Origin: Parvibaculum sp.
Lineage (GTDB): Bacteria; Pseudomonadota; Alphaproteobacteria; Parvibaculales; Parvibaculaceae
Assembly: GCA_030645235.1 (NCBI GenBank)
Contig: JAUSMV010000005.1
Span: 186,001 to 250,000 of the forward strand
Direction: 5' to 3'
DNA length: 64,000 nt
The stretch's first letter is position 1, and each line of letters starts with the position of its first letter. Of the stretch, positions 45,738 to 53,872 are shown in pieces. The notes below the pieces were generated by a model that was given only the letters and a program-made list of their open reading frames with translations, had not been told where the DNA came from and did not search any database. Made by a program: the position numbers and the translations under genes.

Positions 45738-46256
45738 ATGACCACGACCTATATCGACGCCTGGCGCAAGAGCGATCCGAAACTGGAGGCTGCCGCGACG
45801 GCGTTTTGGACCGAGCTGAATTTACTGCCGGAAGGCGCAACGGCGGCGGAGCGATTAAAAGAACTTGCCGTGCTCGCCTATGACGGCGCAACGCTGATCG
45901 GGGTCTCGACACTCAAGATCAATTTTTTCGATCAACTGCGACAGAAATTTGCCTTTGCGCGCGAAGCCATCCGGCCCGAATACCGTCTGCAATCCGTCGG
46001 ACGGGATCTGATGCTCGCCACGCGCGAGGTCATTGAGCCCTATGCGCTGGCTCATCCCGAAGAAGAGATCGCGGGCATCGGCGCTATCTATCAGGCCCCC
46101 GGTATCGGCAAGCGCGGCATCGGCCGCAAGACACGTCTGGCGCTGATCGGCTATACAGCAAAGAACGAACAGGTGCGCATCGGCTGGTTCAGCCACTTCA
46201 TCGTGCCGCCGAACCTGACACCGCCAAAACCACGTACAGGCGGGGGCGCTGAATAA
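45738..46256 (+). CDS. Tandem paralog family, copy 1 (GNAT-like, function unknown)
   Basis: 172 residues, no assigned family. Shared layout of all four copies: YIDAWRKSDPKLEA start, a beta-strand pair LAYDGATLIGVSTL, a strand FAFAREAIRPEYRLQSVGRDLM, a helix ending YALAHPEE, IAGIGAIYQAPGIGKR, and a final WFSHFIVPPNL. The third block looks like a degraded acetyl-CoA motif (R-x5-G-R). I infer a divergent GNAT fold, but catalysis is not shown. It is the first of four overlapping genes and is divergent from ctaA. Confidence 0.7.
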   Translation: MTTTYIDAWRKSDPKLEAAATAFWTELNLLPEGATAAERLKELAVLAYDGATLIGVSTLKINFFDQLRQKFAFAREAIRPEYRLQSVGRDLMLATREVIEPYALAHPEEEIAGIGAIYQAPGIGKRGIGRKTRLALIGYTAKNEQVRIGWFSHFIVPPNLTPPKPRTGGGAE

Positions 46257-46777
46257 TGGCCGTCACCTTCGTCACGGCCTGGAAGAAAAATGATCCGAAG
46301 CTCGAAGCCGATGTGATCGCGCTGTGGCGCGGGATGAACGTGTTGCCGAAAGGCGAGAGCACGGACAAACGGGTCAAGCAGATTGCTATTCTCGCTTATG
46401 ATGATGACCGGCTTGCCGGTATTTCATCGCTTGAGGTGCAGGCTATTCCGCAGCTAAGACAAAAATTTGCCTTTGTGCGTGAACTGATCCATCCCGATTA
46501 TCGCAAAAATCTGATTGCGCGCACGTTGGTCAAGCACACGCGCGAAATGATCGAGGCCTATGCACTCGCTCATCCCGAAGAAGCGATTGCGGGCCTCGCC
46601 GCCGTATTTCAAACGCCGCATCTGGGTAAGCGCGCCATCGGCCTTGAAAGCGGCATGGGATTGATCGGCTATACGGATAAGCATGAACAAATCCGCGCCG
46701 GTTGGTTTGAACATTTTATGGTACCGGCAAATCTGACGCCACCGTCAGAGTTCCCAGAATTGGATATAGTAGAATGA
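46256..46777 (+). CDS. Tandem paralog family, copy 2
   Basis: 173 residues. It aligns end to end with copy 1: AWKKNDPKLEADVIALWRGM, LAYDDDRLAGISSLEV, FAFVRELIHPDYRKNLIARTL, AYALAHPEEAIAGLAAVFQ and AGWFEHFMVPANLTPP. The GR after the motif-A-like R is altered to AR, so an acetyl-CoA site is doubtful. The start shares one base with copy 1's stop, indicating coupled translation. Confidence 0.7.
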   Translation: MAVTFVTAWKKNDPKLEADVIALWRGMNVLPKGESTDKRVKQIAILAYDDDRLAGISSLEVQAIPQLRQKFAFVRELIHPDYRKNLIARTLVKHTREMIEAYALAHPEEAIAGLAAVFQTPHLGKRAIGLESGMGLIGYTDKHEQIRAGWFEHFMVPANLTPPSEFPELDIVE

Positions 46778-47292
46778 GTGTTGAATATATTGATGCATGG
46801 CGCAAAGATGATCCGCGTCTTGAAGCCGATGCGCGGCGCATCTGGTCTGAGCCCGGCGTGTTGCCCGAAGGCAAGGGAACGGAAACGCGGATGAAGGAAC
46901 TCGCTCTCGTCGCTTATGAAGACGGACAGCTTGCGGGGCTGACGACACTCGATGTGCGCGTGTTTCCTTATGTCCGACAGAAATTTGCATTCATTCGCGG
47001 ATTTATCCTGCCAGCGTTTCGCATGAAAGCCGCCGGACGCGACATCATGCTCGAAACACACAAGATGATCGAGACCTGGGCGCTCAAGAATCCGGGCGAG
47101 AAACTTGCGGGGCTGGCCGCCATTATTCAGGTGCCCGGCGTCGGTGATCATCCGGTTGGCCGGAGCACAGGCATGGTGTTGGTCGGCTACACTGATCGCA
47201 ATGAGCAGGTGCGCATTGCGTGGTTCGATCATTTCCGTGTGCCGCTCAATCTCCCGACCCTCGCCCCCGAAAATCTGACCGGAGAAAAATGA
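46774..47292 (+). CDS. Tandem paralog family, copy 3
   Basis: 172 residues with the same block order: YIDAWRKDDPRLEADARRIW, VAYEDGQLAGLTTLDV, FAFIRGFILPAFRMKAAGRDIM, LKNPGEKLAGLAAIIQVPGV and RIAWFDHFRVPLNLP. It overlaps copy 2 by four bases (ATGA). Composition matches its neighbours, so the family is not obviously foreign. Confidence 0.7.
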   Translation: MSVEYIDAWRKDDPRLEADARRIWSEPGVLPEGKGTETRMKELALVAYEDGQLAGLTTLDVRVFPYVRQKFAFIRGFILPAFRMKAAGRDIMLETHKMIETWALKNPGEKLAGLAAIIQVPGVGDHPVGRSTGMVLVGYTDRNEQVRIAWFDHFRVPLNLPTLAPENLTGEK

Positions 47293-47783
47293 TGGCCGTT
47301 GATTATGTCGTGGCTTGGCAGAAGAGCGATCCGGCGCTGGAAGCAGACGCGATCCGCGCATGGTCAACGACAGGCGTCCTGCCGAAAAGCGACGGACCCG
47401 AAGTCCGCATAAAACAACTGGCATTGGTTGCTTATGAGGACGGAGCGCTTGCCGGACTATCGACACTGAATATCCGGCCCTATGAACCGCTCAAGCAAAA
47501 GTTTGCTTTCATGCGCGGGTTCGTCATGCCTGATTTTCGTATGCATGAAGTCGGTCGCGACCTGATGGTTGAAACGCTGAACATGATTGAGCAATGGGCT
47601 TTTGAGCATCAGGACGAAAAAATAGCCGGTATGATGGCTGTCGTTCAGATACCGGGTGTCGGCAGAGAACCGGCGGGCAAGAAAATAAAAGCCACGCTGA
47701 TCGGCTATGTGAACGGCAATCAGCAGCTACGGCTCAGATGGTTTGATCATTTCCGTGTGCCACCGAACATGACGGACTTCTGA
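47289..47783 (+). CDS. Tandem paralog family, copy 4
   Basis: 164 residues: YVVAWQKSDPALEADAIRAW, VAYEDGALAGLSTLNI, FAFMRGFVMPDFRMHEVGRDLM, DEKIAGMMAVVQIPGVG and RWFDHFRVPPNM. The start at 47289 overlaps copy 3's stop (ATGA) and has GGAG close upstream. It looks closest to copy 3. The last intact copy before a fifth, decayed one. Confidence 0.7.
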   Translation: MMAVDYVVAWQKSDPALEADAIRAWSTTGVLPKSDGPEVRIKQLALVAYEDGALAGLSTLNIRPYEPLKQKFAFMRGFVMPDFRMHEVGRDLMVETLNMIEQWAFEHQDEKIAGMMAVVQIPGVGREPAGKKIKATLIGYVNGNQQLRLRWFDHFRVPPNMTDF

Positions 47784-47807
47784 AAATCACATTTGGAAAA
47801 ATGGGAT

Positions 47808-47866
47808 GAAGCCTATGCCCTATTGCATGGTTTGATCACTTCATGGTGCCGCCGGTTGACGGATAG
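47808..47866 (+). pseudogene. Remnant of a fifth tandem paralog
   Basis: Shortly after copy 4, bases 47808-47828 read EAYALLH (compare EAYALAHPEE of copy 2) and, one base out of frame, 47822-47866 read IAWFDHFMVPPVDG to a stop (compare RIAWFDHFRVPLN). The two ends of the gene are joined with the middle lost. Confidence 0.6.
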
Positions 47867-47953
47867 CGCCTTTGGCGGCGAATAGGTCGCGTCCCGAGAC
47901 CTTTGCCTGAGCGCGTCCGATCGAATAAAAAGACCCATCAACCGGAGAGCCCC

Positions 47954-48172
47954 ATGCCCCATCTGTCCTTAAGCATCCGCAAGCTGATCGGCACCCTGTT
48001 CCTGCTGACCTTTCTGTTTTTCTACTCAATGCTGATTATGACCATCGCGGTCAGCGGTCACGTGCCGGAAAACGGCGTTGTGCAGTTTTTCTTCTATCTG
48101 ATCGCAGGCACGATCTGGGCGCTGCCCTTCCGCTGGGTCTTTATCTGGATGCTACGGCCTGATCCTGAATAA
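47954..48172 (+). CDS. DUF2842 small membrane protein
   Basis: 72 residues with two hydrophobic helices (LIGTLFLLTFLFFYSMLIMT near residue 10-30 and FFFYLIAGTIWALPFRWVF near 45-63), ending in WMLRPDPE. This matches the alphaproteobacterial DUF2842 pattern; function is unknown. GGAGAG precedes the ATG at 47954 and the upstream 17 codons of the frame are unlike the family. Repeat B copy 2 and a terminator follow. Confidence 0.8.
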   Translation: MPHLSLSIRKLIGTLFLLTFLFFYSMLIMTIAVSGHVPENGVVQFFFYLIAGTIWALPFRWVFIWMLRPDPE

Positions 48173-48180
48173 GAAACTTC

Positions 48181-48332
48181 AACCCTCCCCTTGAGGGAGG
48201 GTCAAAAAATCATCTTTGATTTTTTGGGGCGGGGGAACGAAATCCGCCGAGAGTTCAAACATTGCGTTGGGCACCATGCCCCCGCCCCAAACGGCGAAGC
48301 CGCCGTTTGACCCTCCCTCTAGGGGAGGGTTC
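48181..48332. repeat. MITE-like palindromic repeat B, copy 2
   Basis: About 152 bases with 26-base terminal inverted repeats (48181-48206 and 48306-48331, one mismatch), each itself nearly palindromic. The inner arms match copy 1 at 8184-8329; the central 50 bases differ. Confidence 0.8.
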
Positions 48333-48346
48333 AAAAAAGTAGAAAC

Positions 48347-48380
48347 AAAAAAAGGCCCGGTCAGAAACCGGGCCTTTTTT
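48347..48380. terminator. Bidirectional terminator
   Basis: A long stem (AAAAAGGCCCGGT with ACCGGGCCTTTTTT) around a CAGAA loop has A and T runs on both sides. It can end the DUF2842 transcript on plus and the 31-codon ORF on minus. Confidence 0.9.
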
Positions 48381-48397
48381 GATGCGCTCGCGGGTTT

Positions 48398-48493
48398 TTA
48401 GAAGAAATAACCCGTCTGGGTCTTGTTCAGAACGAGAACAACAACGAGAAGAGCGATGATCGGAATGGTGGCCATGAGCTTGCTCCAAGACAT
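48398..48493 (-). CDS. 31-residue predicted membrane microprotein
   Basis: The ORF begins MSWSKLMATIPIIALLVVVL and ends VLNKTQTGYFF. One hydrophobic helix (residues 8-22) is flanked by a basic N-terminal side and a short aromatic tail. An AGG lies five bases before the ATG, and a strong terminator begins 17 bases past the stop, so the unit has the structure of a real gene. Family unknown. It is downstream of tRNA-Pro in the same direction. Confidence 0.6.
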   Translation of the reverse strand: MSWSKLMATIPIIALLVVVLVLNKTQTGYFF

Positions 48494-48600
48494 TTGCCTG
48501 AGCGCCGAACCTGCCCCAGACTTTCGCTAGAATTATAGAACCCCAAGATTATAGAACCAACGTGCCTGTCTGACGACAGAAACACGCTGGTCCCGATAGA

Positions 48601-48677
48601 TGGTCGGAGCGGCCGGATTCGAACCGACGACCCCTTGTCCCCCAGACAAGTGCGCTACCGGGCTGCGCTACGCTCCG
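48601..48677 (-). tRNA. tRNA-Pro (GGG)
   Basis: A full cloverleaf: acceptor CGGAGCG/CGCTCCG, anticodon stem CTTGT/ACAAG with loop CTGGGGG giving GGG, T-arm with GGTTCGAATCC, and encoded ACCA. Confidence 0.96.
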
Positions 48678-48839
48678 ACAAAACCGGATGAAAGAGAGCG
48701 GAAACCGCCCCTTCAGAGGCGCGGAATATAGACGCGGGTTTCGCCTGCGGCAACGCCCGAATGACCATATTTCCGCGGCTTTTTTGCAGAAAACCGACCT
48801 ATTCGCAAATGAGTGGCAAATGATGCCCGTTTGCGTGAC

Positions 48840-49355
48840 TTATTCCTCGTCAGCCTCGTCTTCCCAAAGGCTTTCGTCGATTTCTTCTTTCAAAGTCTCA
48901 AGGTCTTCAAGCAGTCCCTGAAGTGTTGCGCGGACCTCAGCGGATAATGTGCTGTCCGCGGGTGCATTCTGATGCGCACTGCGGCGCACGGACTCGCGCG
49001 CCTGCTCGGCCAGCGACGAATCAACTGTGCCTTTGCCGGTTTCGGAGACGAACTTGACGCCCTGTTCCCGAAAGACTTTTTGCACGCCTTTGATCGTGTA
49101 GCCGTCATTGTAGAGGAGTGTGCGGACGCCGCGCAGCAGGTCCACATCTTCGGGGCGATAATAGCGACGCCCGCCGCCGCGTTTCAGCGGGCGGATATGG
49201 GTAAACTTGCTCTCCCAGAACCGAAGAACGTGTTGCGGCACATCAAGATCGGTCGCGACTTCGCTGATCGTCCGGAATGCGTCAGGTGATTTTGTTATAG
49301 ACAATACAGGTCCTTGGCTCCGCTCCTCCACCCGATTTCTCAACCAAGATGGCAT
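48840..49355 (-). CDS. MerR family transcriptional regulator
   Basis: 171 residues. The MerR helix-turn-helix starts near residue 27 ([25 protein letters not shown]) and continues with [25 protein letters not shown], then the wing [14 protein letters not shown]. The C-terminal 70 residues are acidic and lack effector cysteines. This is the MerR protein regularly found after ihfA in alphaproteobacteria; its effector is unknown. GGAG precedes the ATG. Confidence 0.88.
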   Translation of the reverse strand: MPSWLRNRVEERSQGPVLSITKSPDAFRTISEVATDLDVPQHVLRFWESKFTHIRPLKRGGGRRYYRPEDVDLLRGVRTLLYNDGYTIKGVQKVFREQGVKFVSETGKGTVDSSLAEQARESVRRSAHQNAPADSTLSAEVRATLQGLLEDLETLKEEIDESLWEDEADEE

Positions 49356-49372
49356 GACGGGTTCTCCGATGC

Positions 49373-49690
49373 TTATTCGGCGGCGGCCGCTTTGCCGCTC
49401 AGAGCCGAGTTGATCAGTTCCTTGAGCACATGGCTCGGACGGAACACAAGCACACGGCGCGGCTTGATGGGCACTTCTTCGCCCGTCTTGGGATTGCGGC
49501 CCATGCGCCCGCCCTTCTGGCGCACGGAAAACGAGCCAAAGGACGACAATTTCACGGTATCGCCCCTGGACAGGCTATCGCCGATCTCAAGCAGCACCGA
49601 CTCCACTAACTCTGCCGACTCGTTGCGCGACAGGCCGACTTCCTGATAGACGGCCTCGCTCAAATGAGCCCGCGTTATGGTATCCCCCAT
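49373..49690 (-). CDS. ihfA: Integration host factor, alpha subunit
   Basis: 105 residues of the HU/IHF fold with [55 protein letters not shown] and [17 protein letters not shown]. It bends DNA as a heterodimer with IHF-beta. The start at 49690 was chosen for GGAGGG eight bases upstream. It is 125 bases after fabH and 17 before MerR. Confidence 0.95.
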   Translation of the reverse strand: MGDTITRAHLSEAVYQEVGLSRNESAELVESVLLEIGDSLSRGDTVKLSSFGSFSVRQKGGRMGRNPKTGEEVPIKPRRVLVFRPSHVLKELINSALSGKAAAAE

Positions 49691-49815
49691 AGCGTACCCT
49701 CCATGTTCAGTCAAAGCCTAGGCTGGACCGATTAACCCGTCAATATCAATAGGATGCGCGGAACTTCTAAAGTGTAAAACTGTTTTATACCGGCACAACA
49801 ATTTGAACCATGTGC

Positions 49816-50793
49816 CTACCAGCGCACCATCACCGAACCCCAGGTGAAGCCGCCACCCATGGCTTCGAGCAAAACCAGATCACCACGCTTCACACGTCCG
49901 TCGCGCACCGCGCCGTCAAGCGCCAGAGGCACAGAGGCCGCCGACGTATTGCCGTGCTCGCCGACAGTGACGACTATTTTTTCAGGCGGCAGGCCGATGC
50001 GCTTGGCCGTGCCGTCGAGAATACGTTTATTGGCCTGATGGGGAATGAACCAGTCGATGTCGTCAATGGTCATGCCCGTCGCGGTGAGTGATTCCTTGAT
50101 TGTGTCGGCAATGTTCACAACGGCGTGGCGGAAGACTTCGCGGCCTTCCATACGGACATGACCGATCGTACCGGTTGATGACACACCGCCATCAACATAG
50201 AGCTTGTCGCGGTGGCGGCCATCGGAATGAAGATGCGTTGTGAGAATGCCGCGATCGGCATTCGTGCCCTCGCCTGTCGCGCCCTGCACGATCACGGCAC
50301 CCGCGCCGTCACCAAACAAGACGCAGGTGGTACGGTCGGTCCAGTCAAGAAGGCGCGAGAAGGTTTCAGCGCCGATGACAAGAACGGTCTTGGACTGACC
50401 GCAGCGGATGAACGTGTCGGCAATCGTGAGCGCAAAGACAAAGCCGGAGCAGACAGCCTGCACGTCAAAGGCCACACCATGATGGAGACCAAGTTCAGCC
50501 TGCACGGTGACGGCCGTGGCGGGAAACGTATTATCCGGCGTGGTCGTCGCCATGATGATCGTGTCGATCTCCTGCACGTCGATGCCCGCATGAGCAATCG
50601 CGGCGCGCGCGGCATGCAAAGCGAGGTCGGATGTTTTTTCACCATCCGCCGCGATGTGACGCGCATGGATACCGGTGCGCTCGACAATCCACTCATCCGT
50701 CGTATCGACGATGGTTGTCATTTCCTGATTGCTCAAACGGCGTTCCGGCAGGTAGCTGCCGACACCGGTAATAACGCTACGAATAATACTCAC
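49816..50793 (-). CDS. fabH: 3-oxoacyl-ACP synthase III (FabH)
   Basis: A 325-residue thiolase-fold enzyme starting fatty-acid synthesis from acetyl-CoA and malonyl-ACP. The Cys-His-Asn triad is visible in [23 protein letters not shown] and [10 protein letters not shown]. Its start overlaps the plsX stop by four bases. Confidence 0.96.
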   Translation of the reverse strand: MSIIRSVITGVGSYLPERRLSNQEMTTIVDTTDEWIVERTGIHARHIAADGEKTSDLALHAARAAIAHAGIDVQEIDTIIMATTTPDNTFPATAVTVQAELGLHHGVAFDVQAVCSGFVFALTIADTFIRCGQSKTVLVIGAETFSRLLDWTDRTTCVLFGDGAGAVIVQGATGEGTNADRGILTTHLHSDGRHRDKLYVDGGVSSTGTIGHVRMEGREVFRHAVVNIADTIKESLTATGMTIDDIDWFIPHQANKRILDGTAKRIGLPPEKIVVTVGEHGNTSAASVPLALDGAVRDGRVKRGDLVLLEAMGGGFTWGSVMVRW

Positions 50794-51878
50794 GATAAAG
50801 CAGCCTCAGCATCGTCGGTTGTTGATTGAGTGACCTCTGAACCAGACGACGGTTTCAGCCCGTCGAGTGCGCCCAGATCGGCCATGATTTTTTGTACGAG
50901 ATCGGCAGCGGCGACATCGACAGCAACGTCGATGGCATAGGCGAAACCTTCAGCATTCGTGCCGCCATGGCTTTTGACGACGAGACCATTGAGGCCCAGA
51001 AACACAGCACCGTTCGACGTATTCGGATCAAGCTTTGCTCTGAGCGCCTTAAACGCGCCCATCGCCAGAAGATAACCAAGCTTTGAGAGAAGCGAACTAT
51101 TAAACGCATTGCGCAGGAACTCGACGATGAGACGCACTGTGCCTTCAGCAGTCTTCAACGCGATATTGCCGGTGTAACCGTCGGTCACGACAACATCGGT
51201 TGTGCCTTTGGAAATATCATCGCCTTCAACAAAGCCGTGAAACGACATGGGCAGTTTCAGATTGCGCAATATCTGCGCGGCTTCTTTGACCTGCTCAGTG
51301 CCTTTGACTTCTTCCTGACCGATATTGAGAAGGCCAACAGTCGGGCGCTCGACGCCGAAAAGAATGCGCGCAAAGGCTTCGCCCATGACGGCGAATTGCA
51401 CGAGCTGAAATGCATCGGGTCCGATGGTGGCACCGAGATCGAGCACGACGCTTTCACCGCGCGCGGTCGGCCACAAAGCGGCAAGCGCGGGACGCTCGAC
51501 ATGGGGCATGGTTTTCAAAATGACTTTGGCCATCGCCATCAGCGCGCCGGTATTGCCGGCCGACAGCGCCACCTGCGCACGCCCCTGCTTCACCGCGTCA
51601 ATGGCGAGCCACATGCTCGACGTCTTGCGGCCACGGCGCAGCGCCTGGCTCGGCAACTCTTCCATCGAAATGGCGACATCTGTGTGAACGATTTCGCTGA
51701 CCGCAGCGACGCGCGGAAATTTATCAAGCACGGGACGCATAACGGTTTCGTCACCGAAGATCACAAAGCGCACACCCGGATGACGCAAAGCTGCAATATC
51801 CGCCCCGCCGATTGTGGTCGCAGGACCGTGATCGCCACCCATCCCATCCAAAGCTATGGTCAACACGCCTGTCGTCAA
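50790..51878 (-). CDS. plsX: Phosphate acyltransferase PlsX
   Basis: A 362-residue enzyme making acyl-phosphate from acyl-ACP for phospholipid synthesis. Key marks are [43 protein letters not shown] and [17 protein letters not shown]. The TTG at 51878 with GAGG five bases upstream is preferred; a GTG at 51908 is possible. It is coupled to fabH. Confidence 0.95.
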   Translation of the reverse strand: MTTGVLTIALDGMGGDHGPATTIGGADIAALRHPGVRFVIFGDETVMRPVLDKFPRVAAVSEIVHTDVAISMEELPSQALRRGRKTSSMWLAIDAVKQGRAQVALSAGNTGALMAMAKVILKTMPHVERPALAALWPTARGESVVLDLGATIGPDAFQLVQFAVMGEAFARILFGVERPTVGLLNIGQEEVKGTEQVKEAAQILRNLKLPMSFHGFVEGDDISKGTTDVVVTDGYTGNIALKTAEGTVRLIVEFLRNAFNSSLLSKLGYLLAMGAFKALRAKLDPNTSNGAVFLGLNGLVVKSHGGTNAEGFAYAIDVAVDVAAADLVQKIMADLGALDGLKPSSGSEVTQSTTDDAEAALS

Positions 51879-52008
51879 TTCGGCCTCACTTCCCCAGTCC
51901 AATTCCACCCGTCACGGCCCCCAAGCCCGGACAGGCCCCCAGCGCCCCGAAGATAGCGGGTTGCACGAATGAGACAACTCAAACGTGAGCCCCTAAACGC
52001 TTGGTACA

Positions 52009-52563
52009 TCAATCTTTTTTCTTGAGTTTTTCTAACGCGGCAAATGGATTCGGTCGGATTTCTGCCACTTCCGCAGGGGCATCCGCCGCCGGAACAAAGA
52101 CCGCGCCCGGTTTTTTGGGATAGGGGTCGATGGCAATCGACAACTCTTCCGACATAGCCTCGCCAATGTCGATCTGGCCGTTTTCGATGGGCTCAGGCGG
52201 ATCTTCGCTTTGCACATCAACGATGATCTCGGCTTTTGCCGCCGCCGCGACATCGCGCTCAATCATCTCGGCGGGGAGAAAATGGAGCGCGAAGCGATGT
52301 TTCACAAACGCATCAATCGGCTCCAGCGTGGCGATGCAGGCCTGAACCACATCGGCTTCAAACTTGCCTTCAAGCGAAAGCCCGTGACGCCGCCACGGCT
52401 TGACGCTGATCTCGCCTTTAAAACTGCGCAATTCGAGAAGATCAAAGCGCTCCGCCAATGCCGCGCGTTCGCTCTCGCTGACATCAAAGCGAATAACGGT
52501 GCCGTTTTGCGGCACATCAGCGACGGCGAGGATTTTGCTGAATTCAGGTGCGGGCGTGGTCAT
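52009..52563 (-). CDS. DUF177 (YceD-like) protein
   Basis: 184 residues of the DUF177/YceD family, often placed before rpmF-plsX in bacteria. Conserved patches are VVQACIATLEPIDAFVKHRF (one cysteine) and a long acidic C-terminal half. Function is uncertain; a link to 23S rRNA accumulation is reported for plant and E. coli members. Its start overlaps the chaperone stop by four bases; 130 bases separate it from plsX. Confidence 0.82.
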   Translation of the reverse strand: MTTPAPEFSKILAVADVPQNGTVIRFDVSESERAALAERFDLLELRSFKGEISVKPWRRHGLSLEGKFEADVVQACIATLEPIDAFVKHRFALHFLPAEMIERDVAAAAKAEIIVDVQSEDPPEPIENGQIDIGEAMSEELSIAIDPYPKKPGAVFVPAADAPAEVAEIRPNPFAALEKLKKKD

Positions 52564-53117
52564 GCGACATTCTCTTTTTCGAAGGGCGGCACCTTACCGT
52601 TGAGGAATTCGCCCGTCGCAGCAGCGGCCAGATCCGCATCGGCGTGTCGCACATAGGCGACCATGCGGGAAAGCACATCGTCAGCGGTCTCAGCACCGGC
52701 ATAGAGATTACGCTGAAGGGCGGCGCTCAAAAGCGTGTTATCGGGCGAATCAAGCCCCTCGTCATAAGCGGCAACGCGACCATAAAACGCCTGGGCCATG
52801 CCTTTGATCTCCTTGCCGACCTTAAGATCGCTGATGCCGATTTCGCGTAATGTCTGGTCCATATCATCAAACAGAATGTCAAAAACCTTCTGGCTGAGCG
52901 CCATTGCCCGTCCGGCATCTGCTTCAACGACCTTACGCAGGCGGCGGAGCACCAAAAACGCATGCAAAGCCACCATTTCGAAGCGGCCTTCGAGCGTATC
53001 AGGCACGCCGCCATCGAGATAATGGGCGGGCAAGCGGGCTTGCGAGACCAGCGCGGCATAGATAGCGTAGGCTTCCTGATCTTGCTCGCTTCGTCCGAAA
53101 ATTCTTTTCCACATCAT
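52560..53117 (-). CDS. Ubiquinol-cytochrome c chaperone (CBP3-like)
   Basis: A 185-residue all-helical protein of the CBP3/Ubiq_cyt_C_chap family, which helps assemble the cytochrome bc1 complex. Typical segments are AIYAALVSQARLPAHYLDGG, VPDTLEGRFEMVALHAFLVL, LFDDMDQTLREIGISDLKVG and MAQAFYGRVAAYDEGL. GGAG stands eight bases upstream of the ATG at 53117. It is divergent from bamE. Confidence 0.88.
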   Translation of the reverse strand: MMWKRIFGRSEQDQEAYAIYAALVSQARLPAHYLDGGVPDTLEGRFEMVALHAFLVLRRLRKVVEADAGRAMALSQKVFDILFDDMDQTLREIGISDLKVGKEIKGMAQAFYGRVAAYDEGLDSPDNTLLSAALQRNLYAGAETADDVLSRMVAYVRHADADLAAAATGEFLNGKVPPFEKENVA

Positions 53118-53284
53118 GCCGTTACTCCATCCCGCCGTTTTGGCTCCCGTTGCAGCCAATCCGGCCTAAGCCCTGAATTCCGGCTCGTTATCGCATATCG
53201 GCCCGCAAGAAGCCGATTGAATTTAACGACAGGCAAGGGTAGGTCAACGTCTGAACTATTTGGGTCTCAGGAGGGTCCGCCAAT

Positions 53285-53794
53285 ATGACTTCCAATCGCC
53301 TGCGGCGTCGCGCCGGTCTTCTGGCAGCTGTCGCCGTTCTTGCCATATCGAGCCCCGTGATCTCTGCCTGTACGCTGGTCGAGCCTGTGAAGGCCAGTCG
53401 CGGCTATATCGTCGATGAGGACAACCTGAAGAAGCTGAAGCCCGGCATCACCACGCTGGCGCAGGTCGGCGAATATATGGGCTCACCCTCCACCATTTCG
53501 ACCGATGACGGCGTGGCCTGGTATTACATCACCGTCAAGACCCAGACCTTCCTCTTCTTCGCGCCCGAAGAAGAAGAGCGCACCGTCGTTGCCGTCTATT
53601 TCGACAAAACGGATGTCGTGCAGGAAGTGCTCTATTACGGGTTGCAGGACGGTCAGGTCGTGGACCTCGTGACGCGCACCACACCAACACGCGGCAAGGA
53701 ACTCACCATTCTCGGTCAGCTCTTCGGCAATCTCGGCCGCTTCAACAAAGACAGCGCGCCCAAATCAACAACGCCGAAACCCGGCGGTAACTGA
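53285..53794 (+). CDS. bamE: Outer membrane assembly protein BamE
   Basis: A 169-residue lipoprotein of the SmpA/OmlA family and a subunit of the BAM complex. The signal ends in ISACTLVEP; the fold follows with DNLKKLKPGITTLAQVGEYMGSPS and WYYITVKTQTFLFFAPEEEERTVVAVYF. A 50-residue C-terminal tail is longer than in E. coli. Terminator follows. Confidence 0.92.
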   Translation: MTSNRLRRRAGLLAAVAVLAISSPVISACTLVEPVKASRGYIVDEDNLKKLKPGITTLAQVGEYMGSPSTISTDDGVAWYYITVKTQTFLFFAPEEEERTVVAVYFDKTDVVQEVLYYGLQDGQVVDLVTRTTPTRGKELTILGQLFGNLGRFNKDSAPKSTTPKPGGN

Positions 53795-53819
53795 ACGCCT
53801 GAACACGTTTTCGACAAAG

Positions 53820-53852
53820 AAAAGGCCCCGCAAATTTGCGGGGCCTTTTTTA
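53820..53852. terminator. Bidirectional terminator between bamE and hppA
   Basis: AAAAGGCCCCGCAAA pairs with TTTGCGGGGCCTTTTT, with A and T runs on either side, between convergent genes. Confidence 0.92.
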
Positions 53853-53872
53853 TTGAGCGTATGTCTTAAGCC

